Below, one piece after another: positions 45,484-53,961 of a stretch of DNA of 56,091 nt. This DNA is from Candidatus Obscuribacterales bacterium. GTDB taxonomy: Bacteria; Cyanobacteriota; Vampirovibrionia; Obscuribacterales; Obscuribacteraceae. Where the stretch lies: assembly GCA_021732565.1 (NCBI GenBank), contig JAKFUT010000052.1:1-56091 (forward strand), in the 5' to 3' direction. The stretch's first letter is position 1. Each line of letters opens with the position of its first letter. A program made the translations under genes and the position numbers. The notes under the pieces are model-generated. The model searched no databases. It was given only the letters and a program-made list of their open reading frames with translations, and was not told the DNA's origin.

Positions 45484-48400
45484 TCACCGGGCTCTTAGAA
45501 GAACATTGCATCGCGCTCGGCAACTATCCATGAGACCGTTTTTCAAATAGCTACGGTCTATCAGCTCTATCGCATGTTTCGCGCTAACAGCACATTCTTG
45601 AATAGAGTCTGATTTATTTTGCATCTCAGCAAGCTGGCAATACAATGTGATTACTTTCTCGGCAGGCAATTTCTTGATGGAATTCAACGCTGATTGATAG
45701 ACTCCTGCTGCCTGCTCATACTTATGCATGGCAGCCAAACAACGAGCCTCGCCTTCAAAGGAATTGGCGCGCTGAACCGGCTGGGACTCGGCAGCCGGTC
45801 TTCGTTGTGCTTGCTTAAATATGTTGCGGGCATCTTTGTATTTCCTCTGTTGTTCGAGACAATCGCCCAGTGCAGTTAATACCACGGTTTGCGGTATATG
45901 GTTCTTTGTCGCTAAGGCCAGGCTCCTTCGTAAGAACGGTTCACCATTACTAAACATTCCATGCCATGTTTTAGTCATTCCGATGCCCAGGTAATCGCAG
46001 CATTCGATCACTTTAATTGCGGAATTTTTTGAGCCAGCGGCCCTATGCACACAATCAAGGCTGTATAAATAGTAGCGCTCTGCTTCGGCCAGGCAGGCTG
46101 CTTTATCAGCTTCGCTAGCTGCCTCAAAATAAAGCGCCTGGCAGCGTTTTCCGATCGAAAAGAGGGCGGCGCCAACTCTTACGCATTGATCCGCAGACAG
46201 ACGTTTTATAGATGCCTTGTGATTGAGAAAGGATTTCCTGGCCGAATCCCACTTCCTTTCCAAAACCAGCCTCACGAGACTACGCAACCACTCCGGGTCC
46301 TTTTCCACCGGCAAAGCAATCCCGGGCACAGGCATACCAGCCGGGATAATCTTTTTCGAAAGAGACTCAGGTCCGGCAGCTTCCATCGCAATTTCTTCGT
46401 CAATCTCCTCGGTCATAAGTTTGAGCAAGGGAAATTTCAATTTCACAGCCGCTATCAATTCGGGCTTTGCACCAATATGACGAGCACGCAGCAACTTGAG
46501 TCCGGGAATTCTGGTCACCTGCTCAAGATCGGATGGACTGATACTGGTATCACTAACATCAAGAGAAACTAGACCTAGACATTGGCTCAAATATTTGCCG
46601 GCGCCAAGACCAATATGAGCACAGTCAGAAAGATCTAGCCCACGCAAATTCGATAACATTGCTAATGCAGGCAGCGATTTAGAGGAAATTGAGGTACGGG
46701 ACAAATTCAATGATGCCAGCTGCTTCATCTCGCCAAGATAAGGCGACAAGTCATCAGTTACCTTGGTGCTTTTTAAGTTCAGTTCTTGCAGTGCTGGTAA
46801 CGAGGTTAACACTCGTCCAAGGGTTGAATGATCAACTCCCACGTTCGTGTCCCCCAGGTCTAGTTTAATGATGGACTTCAATGATGATATTGCTTGCAGG
46901 CGATCGTCTATTGCTGTACCAGACAAATTCAGGCTTTGCAAATTCTTCAGCCTTGTCAGTCGCCACAATCCGTTTGCTGTTACCCTGGTGTCCGCTATTG
47001 AGAGATGTCGAAGTTTCTCCAGATTGCCTATGGAAGCAACAGTAGCGTCAATCAATGCTGTATTCTTTAGCTGCAAAGCTTCAAGCTCGACGTGTTTCGC
47101 AACAGGATCAAGACTGATCTTGCCCACCATGCAATGTGAAAGATCGAGTTCACGAAGGTCTTTTATTTCATTTAGAAAAACCAAATCGTCGTCGGCTAAC
47201 TCGGCCAGTGTGGCCTTTATCGATTGAATGGAACCAATCGGCTTGCTCCTCGTTTTACGCAAGCACTCCCTTGCACCGTAAACCAGCTCTAACTCAACAA
47301 ACGAACCAGCCGGAAGTCGGACAACACCCTTGGCGGTTCCCACGAAAGAGCGCGCTGCGTTTTTTCGAATTAACAAATCGCCCAGGAAACAACTGTCCGG
47401 AAAAATCAGTATATGCAAGCGATCGGTCTCTACGGCTCCCGGCTTTTTCGTCGCCATAGTGCGGGCATTTCCGGGCGGCTTGTCAGCGCAGGGCGGCATA
47501 GCTTCCACTTGCCCCGCAAGGAGAGAAAACACCCAGACAGAGATGGCAGTAATTTTCAACTTAAACCAGAACTGACTTCCCTCGATAGTTCTGTTAACGC
47601 CGATGGTGCCACCATGAGCTTCTATAATAGATTTGCAAATTGCCAGGCCCAGACCAAAACCACCTCGGCGCGCACCGCTACCCTGGCAAAACCGATCAAA
47701 TATGACTTTGGCTTCCGTTTCAGCGATGCCCGGTCCCTGGTCGAATACATTGAACTGAATCTCATAGGCATCAAGTATTTCCGTGGTGATCTGAATCTCT
47801 TTTCCCTTTGGGGTGAATTTAATCGCGTTCGATAGCAAATTTTGAATCACCTGTACAAGTCGTCCTGGATCGCAGGAAACCTCTTCCTCACACCCCGATA
47901 TAGTTATGCTCACTCCCTTTGCTTGCGCCAATCCGTCGACCGAATCAACGGCCTGCTTTATTAACAGCGAAAGTTCGGCGCGTTCAATATTCAGCGCCTC
48001 ATGCCCCGTTTCCAGTTTGTCTATATCTAACATTGTGCTTAGCAAACTAAGCAGATGCGCCAGACTCTGCCTAAGAGCCTTCGCAAATGTCTGGCCCTTG
48101 TCCGTCAAGCTACCATAGCTTTTGCCTGCGGCTATTGTCTCTAGAAACGCGGTGACAGACATCAACGGCGTTCTCAGGTCATGGCTGACCATATTGACAA
48201 AATCGCGCTTCATCTGCTCGGCAAGCTTCTCTTCGTGAATGTCGTGTGCCACGCAGAAGTACGTCTTGTCACTTTCCAACCACGACACGGACCACCGCGT
48301 CCATTGCAAGCTGCCATTGGCACGAACAACCCGAGCCTCGAAGATTGCGTTAACGCTTGTGTGTTTGAGAATCTCCAATTTCTCGGCAGTTTGAGCACGG

Positions 48401-49329
48401 TCGGTATCGGCAATCAAATCAATCAACCGTATGTTTGTCATTTCACCGGGCTCTAAGTTCCACATCGTAAGAGCAGCCCTACTTACACGCTGAAAACCGA
48501 GGTTATCGTTGAGGGAACAAATTACGTCCACAGTGTTGTCCACAATGGCTTTTTCGCGCTCTGTTGAAATTGCGACAGATTGTGCCATTTCATGGAAGAC
48601 CCGGTCGACCTCGGCAATCTCATCGGCACCAGTCAGTGGCGCGCGCAATGGGTGCTGATCTTTAAACCTTCTTGCATTATCGGAGATAACAGAAAGCCGG
48701 CGCAGAATTGAATTAGTGAAGAAAATCGACAACGCCGTGCAGAAAAAGAAGTTGAGAGCACAACCAGCGACAAGTGATTGCATGACAAGAAATCGAAAAC
48801 GAGTTTCACCCGCAACCAACTGCCGGCTTCTTTGACTTTCAGCTTCAGTTAACCTTCGCATGTGTTCGGCAATTTCAGGAAGGCTACTGGTTACTCGGCT
48901 CTTGAGAAACGCAGGTCTCATGTAGGGGGAGGAAAAGTCTCTTCTTTCGAACGCAACTTTGGTCTGTTCCATCTCATCAAGCAAACGAAATACCTTGTGC
49001 ATGAGGGAATCGATTTCTGTCTGTTGTGCCGGCGAAAGCACAGTACTTGAGTTTAATGACCTAAGGTGTTGGCGGGCATCCTGCTCTAACGTACCAAACC
49101 TCTCCGACCAGCGAACATCGCGCGTGAGCGAAAAAAGAACAACCGACTGAGCGCAGTCTACAATAGAAGCAGTGGAGGCTGATATTTCGCTTATGATCTG
49201 TTTGGAATCAGATTCTCGCTTAGCGGCTCGATCCGCGTCACTGGTCAACCAAATAAGCACCATAAGCAGCAGCAAACCGAAACACAGCGGCACAGTTACC
49301 AGTATCAACGCTTTCCGCCGAATGCTCAC
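45484..49329 (-). CDS. Histidine kinase fused to LRR and TPR-like C-terminal domains, 1281 aa
   Basis: Two membrane helices (about 8-28 and 180-204) flank a helical sensor. Next come HAMP (about 205-257), PAS (about 260-375) and HisKA with His383 in NMVSHDLRTPL. The ATPase has an N box (NLLSNAIKF), G1 (DQGPGIAE) and G2 (GFGLGLAICK), ending FWFKL at 587-591. Directly after this comes a hydrophobic segment ending in Gln-Val-Glu-Ala (about 592-610) that looks like a signal peptide or third membrane helix. Leucine-rich repeats follow (about 730-960, units such as LRELDLSHC and LQSLNLSGT). The final TPR-like module (about 1011-1281) is shared with the Ser/Thr kinase at 41879-44548. The C-terminal half would therefore lie outside the membrane. 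The kinase motifs are complete and the response regulator follows downstream. Confidence 0.92.
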   Translation of the reverse strand: MSIRRKALILVTVPLCFGLLLLMVLIWLTSDADRAAKRESDSKQIISEISASTASIVDCAQSVVLFSLTRDVRWSERFGTLEQDARQHLRSLNSSTVLSPAQQTEIDSLMHKVFRLLDEMEQTKVAFERRDFSSPYMRPAFLKSRVTSSLPEIAEHMRRLTEAESQRSRQLVAGETRFRFLVMQSLVAGCALNFFFCTALSIFFTNSILRRLSVISDNARRFKDQHPLRAPLTGADEIAEVDRVFHEMAQSVAISTEREKAIVDNTVDVICSLNDNLGFQRVSRAALTMWNLEPGEMTNIRLIDLIADTDRAQTAEKLEILKHTSVNAIFEARVVRANGSLQWTRWSVSWLESDKTYFCVAHDIHEEKLAEQMKRDFVNMVSHDLRTPLMSVTAFLETIAAGKSYGSLTDKGQTFAKALRQSLAHLLSLLSTMLDIDKLETGHEALNIERAELSLLIKQAVDSVDGLAQAKGVSITISGCEEEVSCDPGRLVQVIQNLLSNAIKFTPKGKEIQITTEILDAYEIQFNVFDQGPGIAETEAKVIFDRFCQGSGARRGGFGLGLAICKSIIEAHGGTIGVNRTIEGSQFWFKLKITAISVWVFSLLAGQVEAMPPCADKPPGNARTMATKKPGAVETDRLHILIFPDSCFLGDLLIRKNAARSFVGTAKGVVRLPAGSFVELELVYGARECLRKTRSKPIGSIQSIKATLAELADDDLVFLNEIKDLRELDLSHCMVGKISLDPVAKHVELEALQLKNTALIDATVASIGNLEKLRHLSIADTRVTANGLWRLTRLKNLQSLNLSGTAIDDRLQAISSLKSIIKLDLGDTNVGVDHSTLGRVLTSLPALQELNLKSTKVTDDLSPYLGEMKQLASLNLSRTSISSKSLPALAMLSNLRGLDLSDCAHIGLGAGKYLSQCLGLVSLDVSDTSISPSDLEQVTRIPGLKLLRARHIGAKPELIAAVKLKFPLLKLMTEEIDEEIAMEAAGPESLSKKIIPAGMPVPGIALPVEKDPEWLRSLVRLVLERKWDSARKSFLNHKASIKRLSADQCVRVGAALFSIGKRCQALYFEAASEADKAACLAEAERYYLYSLDCVHRAAGSKNSAIKVIECCDYLGIGMTKTWHGMFSNGEPFLRRSLALATKNHIPQTVVLTALGDCLEQQRKYKDARNIFKQAQRRPAAESQPVQRANSFEGEARCLAAMHKYEQAAGVYQSALNSIKKLPAEKVITLYCQLAEMQNKSDSIQECAVSAKHAIELIDRSYLKNGLMDSCRARCNVLLRAR

Positions 49330-49625
49330 ACGGTTCCTCTACACCTGCCCGTCTCAATTCTACCCGCTAACCATACTCGGTGCTGCATGCCATCCGGGGT
49401 GCTAAAAACCACCCAATCGAAAAACATTTGCATAAGTCTATCGGACGCAGGTTCGTCGTCCAGAATCATGTTGTCACGGTATTCCAAGCTATTCTTCCTA
49501 ACTGGGGAGTAGCAACCGCCAAGAGCTAGTGATTCTACCCTTCTTACACGACACTTTCTCGCACAGCTCAGTTATAAGCATCGACTGACAGCGCGCCTCG
49601 CGTCGCTTGAGTCTCAATGTCAGAC

Positions 49626-50168
49626 TTAACCCGCACCCCTGTCGACTTGTACGTATCCTACGTGCACTGCGTCTCCAGTCACGACGAGGTAGATACTGAT
49701 GCAGAAATCTTGACCTTCTGGCGGAGGGGGAGGAGTTGGTTCAGCCGAAAGAATCCAATGCCCCTTTCCCGATGGTCCGGAATATTTCTTGAGGGGAATT
49801 TTACCCCAATCGGGCTCGTATGTAATTTCTTCTGGCTCTCTCATCAGCCTCTTGGCTAACTGCTTGAATTCCGCCGACGCGAAATATCGACAAAACTGGT
49901 TGGGACTCAAATCACCATAAATCGCTTTGACGCGAGCTCGGATCGCACGAACTTCAACAGCATGCTTCAAAACATAGAAGAAGCTAAGTCCATGGTTTTT
50001 CTTAAGCCAGGGTGCAAACTCCTGGTAGATAAGGGTCTGTTGTTCAGCGCTCGTCTCCTCAACCTTCGCCGATGTCATTTCAGTCAATTTGGTCTGCCCA
50101 CAGGCTGCAAGCAACATGCACACGCTAGTGAATATCACAAAGACTATTTGGCGCATCGCAGTGTCCAT
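49626..50168 (-). CDS. Hypothetical lipoprotein, 180 aa
   Basis: The N-terminal signal peptide ends in a canonical lipobox L20-A-A-C23, so the protein should be lipid-anchored. The mature part has amphipathic helices (about 40-120) and a Pro-rich C-terminal section (TPPPPPEGQ) followed by strands (FCISIYLVVTGDAVHVGYVQV). It overlaps by 25 bases the small ORF encoded just upstream on the same strand, which suggests translational coupling. The start is either the ATG at 50168 or the one four codons later; neither has a strong ribosome-binding site. No family recognised. Confidence 0.75.
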   Translation of the reverse strand: MDTAMRQIVFVIFTSVCMLLAACGQTKLTEMTSAKVEETSAEQQTLIYQEFAPWLKKNHGLSFFYVLKHAVEVRAIRARVKAIYGDLSPNQFCRYFASAEFKQLAKRLMREPEEITYEPDWGKIPLKKYSGPSGKGHWILSAEPTPPPPPEGQDFCISIYLVVTGDAVHVGYVQVDRGAG

Positions 50169-50344
50169 CGACTAAGGAGTGACAAGCGATTTTGCTGGTG
50201 TGAATTTTCCTGGCTCTCAATATCCAGCGGACATCTGCATTCGTTACAGCCGAGTAATGCTCGTCTGTTTCCCACCGTTATAAAAAAGGCATTCTGCAAA
50301 ACAAGCTGTAACCGCCCTAGCAAAAATTCATTCACTCGCTTCAT
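50144..50344 (-). CDS. Small Cys-containing protein overlapping the lipoprotein gene, 66 aa
   Basis: The ATG has AGGAGA six bases upstream, better than its neighbour's. The product begins with a basic amphipathic helix (MKRVNEFLLGRLQLVLQN) and contains the cluster CNECRC, which could bind a metal, then a polar tail. Its last codons overlap the start of the lipoprotein gene. It may be a real small protein or mainly serve to couple translation of the lipoprotein. Confidence 0.45.
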   Translation of the reverse strand: MKRVNEFLLGRLQLVLQNAFFITVGNRRALLGCNECRCPLDIESQENSHQQNRLSLLSRWTLRCAK

Positions 50345-50602
50345 ACAGTTCTCCTGTCTCGCGTTAATGGAAACAGCAAGTATATCGCATTGAATTGATC
50401 GGGATTGAAAAAAAATGTCAACTCGCGTGTCTACTTGGAGATACAGCCAATTCGCGCCGTTCCTAGAGCGAGTCTGAGAAGCGGAGTGATTGCATCAACT
50501 AAGCACTGGTATCATGGCGGTACAATAACCCGTAACCGCGTGCGCAGATGCGAATATAAGTTCGGGTGCGAGCAATTTCGGAGGGATCAGGTGCATTCTA
50601 AA

Positions 50603-51460
50603 TTATTGTGGGACCGCGCCCATACCCGCTTCGAACACCCCGGCATCCATACCGGCAGAGAATCCGAGCAGGGCTGATTGCTTCATATCTTGCATTGCTC
50701 GGGTGGATTTTCCTGTTCTAGCGAAGCTCATCGCTCGCCGTTGATAGACTTCGGCATTGTGCAGGAGGCGAACCTCAGTACCGGTGTCATAATTTTGGCT
50801 TGATTGGTAATCCACGAAGCTCTCGTCGCCGATTGTTGCTTTGTACAGAGACTTGGTGAAATCCCTTATTGCCTTTTGGTTTTCCCCGAGTGATTGATAG
50901 GCCTGCCCCCGAATGAGGTAGGTCAATTCGTTAGCATTGTGCTGCTTTATGGACTTGTTGCATTCTTCGATAGCCCCTTTGACTTGATTAGTTTTCAGCA
51001 AAGCGTAGGCCCGGATCTCGCTTCCATAATTGTTGTGGCCTAGCTCAGTCAACGCAGCTTCGTACTGCCCTAAGCCGTTGTTGATTCTAGCGATGAATGA
51101 TGCCCTTACGGGCTTTGCCAAATTCGGTACCGCTTCCAGGTCCCTCATCGCCTCATCATACTTGCCTATTACATAATAGTTTTCTGCTCTGAAATAATGC
51201 GCGAGTGCGTGTTTCCGTCCGGAGGAATTTTTGATCTCGATGCTCCACCTGCGGATGTTTTCCTCAACTGCCCCTTCCATTTTGTCTTTTCTGGTTGTAC
51301 GAACTATGGTTGAAGGTGTAACTTGCGAACAAGATTTCTCTTGAGCTATTGGCGTTGAAGAAGGATCCTTGGGCGCCGGATTCTGCATTAGTATCGTGCA
51401 CAGGCCGGAGAATAATCCCAGCCAAAAGGCAAACATCGGCACAAATGAAAATCTCAGCAT
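50603..51460 (-). CDS. Membrane-anchored or exported TPR protein
   Basis: I chose the ATG at 51458-51460 because GGGAGGGG lies immediately upstream; an in-frame start 51 bases earlier lacks this. A hydrophobic N-terminus (FSFVPMFAFWLGLFSGLCTILM) is a signal peptide or anchor. From about residue 85 there are clear TPR units: ALAHYFRAENYYVIGKYDEAMRD, SFIARINNGLGQYEAALTE, and ELTYLIRGQAYQSLGENQKAIRDF, plus a last one at VYQRRAMSFARTGKSTRAMQD. TPR domains mediate protein-protein contacts. No catalytic domain is present. It is divergent from the beta-helix gene. Confidence 0.85.
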   Translation of the reverse strand: MLRFSFVPMFAFWLGLFSGLCTILMQNPAPKDPSSTPIAQEKSCSQVTPSTIVRTTRKDKMEGAVEENIRRWSIEIKNSSGRKHALAHYFRAENYYVIGKYDEAMRDLEAVPNLAKPVRASFIARINNGLGQYEAALTELGHNNYGSEIRAYALLKTNQVKGAIEECNKSIKQHNANELTYLIRGQAYQSLGENQKAIRDFTKSLYKATIGDESFVDYQSSQNYDTGTEVRLLHNAEVYQRRAMSFARTGKSTRAMQDMKQSALLGFSAGMDAGVFEAGMGAVPQ

Positions 51461-51874
51461 AGCCCCTCCCGAGATATGATTCGATCTTACTAAAAGCAGC
51501 GAAAAGCTCATCCTGCAGAGGTCATTGGACCGCCATGACCAATGTCACCGTTTACCGGGACCGGAGAAAGCCAAATAATCCGACTCTTCGGGAATTACAA
51601 TCTCATATCCGGACCCCATTCGTTGCAATCATTGTGGAGTTTGGTACCATCCGGAAACTCAGCCCTGGTCAAATCCGGGGATGCGAGGTAATTGCTCGTG
51701 ACTCGTGAATGTTGTTGAAACAGAAACCAGACCTGTGGGCTGAGCGCACATGACACAAGTTTGCCAAGATTTCAGGTCAGTATTTAACTGAGGGTGCATG
51801 AGACTAATCACTGTAGCAAGCTGCGGACCTTAGCGCCGCCGCGGCTCCATCCTCTTTTAGCGGGGGTTATATAT
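51461..51874. other. Divergent intergenic region without a supported gene
   Basis: Contains the 5' regions of the TPR gene (minus) and the beta-helix gene (plus). An in-frame GTG at 51794 could extend the latter but lacks a ribosome-binding site. No repeat, hairpin or convincing promoter pair was recognised. Confidence 0.3.
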
Positions 51875-53287
51875 ATGAAACAGATTCTTGCTCGGATTGC
51901 CGACGTCTTTCCTTCAGCCTGCATGGTACATGTAGCCGGTGGCAGCGACTGGGCGGCTCTTTGTTCAAGAGTGTTTGCGGAAACGTCTAAATATGACCAG
52001 ATGAATGGTTGCAGTCTTTTTAACGGTCTCCTAAAGCAAACAGCAGTCTTAATGTTGTTGGCAGGTTGCACGTTAGTCGCCTGTACCTCCAGGGCTGATG
52101 CAAGTACTTACTACGTTTCGTCTAAGGTCCAATCGGCGCCAGCTCACGACGGACTAACATGGCAACGCGCCTGGACGGACATGAACCAAATAAACTGGTC
52201 GATTATGCATCCGGGAGACACCATCGAGATTGACGCCGGCAATACAGCGGGTGGTCAATTGATCTACCGCCAACCGCTAGTGGTAAGGCGTGGTGGTACG
52301 AAACAACAGCCTGTAACTATAAAAGTTTCTGACGAAAGTGGTCATAGTGCAGGGCAAGCCATGATTTTGCTGACGAAGAACACTGTTGCGGGTCTGGATT
52401 TCACCCAATCAAACTACGTTAATGTCGGCGGATCTACTTGGAAAAAAATGGTTATAGAAGGCAGCACATACGGTGCTCTTGTTCGCGATGACAATTGCCA
52501 TCCTTCATTGATGAATATTGAAATTCGCAAAACCACATGTGGCATTCGGGTCTTGAAAGGCACCATGTTCGGTCATCAACTCATCGTGCACGATAACCCG
52601 ACCAATATACTAGTGGAATCTACCAACAGCATGGACTGGATCAAATTTAACCGGTGTTGGATCTACAATCGCGATCTTCCTGCGTCAAACGGCTACCTCG
52701 TGAAAAACACGAACACCCGGGCGATGATTAATGAGTCTGTGGTTGGTCCCGGTTTAGATGTAGGCATCTGGGCAGACAAGAATTCAGGCGCATTGGCAGG
52801 TGGAAGCCTGTTGTTAAATGCTAAGACTGCCAACGTTCAGCTGGACAACGCTACCGAGAATTCGTTAACACTAATGATGTCAGAGTGCACCTCATTTATG
52901 ACGCCGCTGAACGCGCAAAATGCCGCACACGACTGCCTCAAGATTGCAGGAAAGCATACTGAGTGGATAGCCGGCTCCATAGTTTATGGTGGCACAGTTC
53001 AAGCTGACGGAGCGTCGATGATCACTAACTTACAATACAAGACCAGCGGAAACACCTTGTATCTAGGTTCGCGAATAGAAAACCCGGGGTTCCAGAGTGT
53101 TGATGACATCCCAAATGACGTAAAGAATTCCGACCTTTGTGACACCAATGGTCGCTTCTATCAAACAGCAACCTTTTATCCCCGAGACCGAGTTGGAACA
53201 CACGTGCACTCGATTGCTGAACTCTTAGGCTTCAATGAAGCGTTTAAGGGAAGCAACCAGCGTTCATATGGCAGCTATACATTCTAA
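51875..53287 (+). CDS. Parallel beta-helix-like lipoprotein
   Basis: The mature domain begins STYYVSSKVQSAPAHDGLTWQRAWTD, then HPGDTIEIDAGN. This is the standard opening of secreted right-handed parallel beta-helix proteins (pectate-lyase-like): a G-x-[ST]-W-x-x-A-W segment, then PGDTI. Short Asn/Gly-rich coils follow to the C-terminus. A lipobox LLAGC (Cys65) and a second LVAC (Cys70) sit in a hydrophobic stretch. The lipoprotein signal may therefore really start at the ATG at 52001 (residue 43), although only the ATG at 51875 has a G-rich site upstream. Enzyme activity is not evident; carbohydrate binding or lyase function are possibilities. Confidence 0.75.
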   Translation: MKQILARIADVFPSACMVHVAGGSDWAALCSRVFAETSKYDQMNGCSLFNGLLKQTAVLMLLAGCTLVACTSRADASTYYVSSKVQSAPAHDGLTWQRAWTDMNQINWSIMHPGDTIEIDAGNTAGGQLIYRQPLVVRRGGTKQQPVTIKVSDESGHSAGQAMILLTKNTVAGLDFTQSNYVNVGGSTWKKMVIEGSTYGALVRDDNCHPSLMNIEIRKTTCGIRVLKGTMFGHQLIVHDNPTNILVESTNSMDWIKFNRCWIYNRDLPASNGYLVKNTNTRAMINESVVGPGLDVGIWADKNSGALAGGSLLLNAKTANVQLDNATENSLTLMMSECTSFMTPLNAQNAAHDCLKIAGKHTEWIAGSIVYGGTVQADGASMITNLQYKTSGNTLYLGSRIENPGFQSVDDIPNDVKNSDLCDTNGRFYQTATFYPRDRVGTHVHSIAELLGFNEAFKGSNQRSYGSYTF

Positions 53288-53961
53288 TTCAATTTTTACC
53301 AAGGGTCGCACGTAGCAAAGAAGCTGTAGGAACAGTCACAAGTTTGACAGCATTCGATTCTAAAATGAAATCTTCGACAGTACGAAGATTTGAACTCACT
53401 CATACTCGTTCACCCTTCCTCCCGAAAAACTTTCTTTCTCATTTAGTAAAGAGAACGGCTGCGCCGCGCTGCACATAGAGCGCGGCGCGGCTGCGTTCGC
53501 ATTCCCCGCAACGCACTATTAGCAACCATTCCCGAGGTTAACACAACAGTAGTAATGCTACAATTGAGCTATTTTCAATTGCTAATATGATGGCATTGAA
53601 AGAAGTAATGCGCTATCCACCGAAAATGACGTTCAGTTTCTCGGGAATCTAGCAATCCCACTATCAACCAACCAGTAAATCGAATTTTCGAGAGGCAATA
53701 ATTCACCAAAGCGATGAAACAGGGTTTGTCAGAGCGGAATTGGGTAGCTGGAATTCCGGCGCATGAATTTCAGCTACCGGTTCGTGTTGTTCCCGCCACA
53801 GTCTCTTGCTTCGAAAAGGCGCTCGAATTTCAGAGTGGTTTTCGAAGATCACCACGGGATAATTCTCGCGACAGTTGTTGTTATACTAACTTCAACGGAG
53901 ATTTGAGCAACCACCGTTGATATTGATCGCGCTTCCCGGGCGTCTATTCTGAGGGTTTGGT
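53288..53961. other. Gene-poor interval of about 670 bases
   Basis: Only a short plus frame (53714-53920) without ribosome-binding site is present and is not supported as a gene. The interval contains the GC-rich hairpin at 53461-53488 and is otherwise AT-rich. It should include the promoter of the atypical kinase gene; no clear boxes were found. Confidence 0.35.
53461..53488. terminator. GC-rich hairpin, possible terminator
   Basis: GCGCCGCGCT and AGCGCGGCGC pair exactly around an 8-base loop. It lies 174 bases past the beta-helix gene. No T-run follows on the plus strand, so its role is uncertain. Confidence 0.45.

Noticed and set aside
53714..53920. 68-codon plus-strand open frame
   Set aside because: It lacks a ribosome-binding site and has no recognisable protein features.
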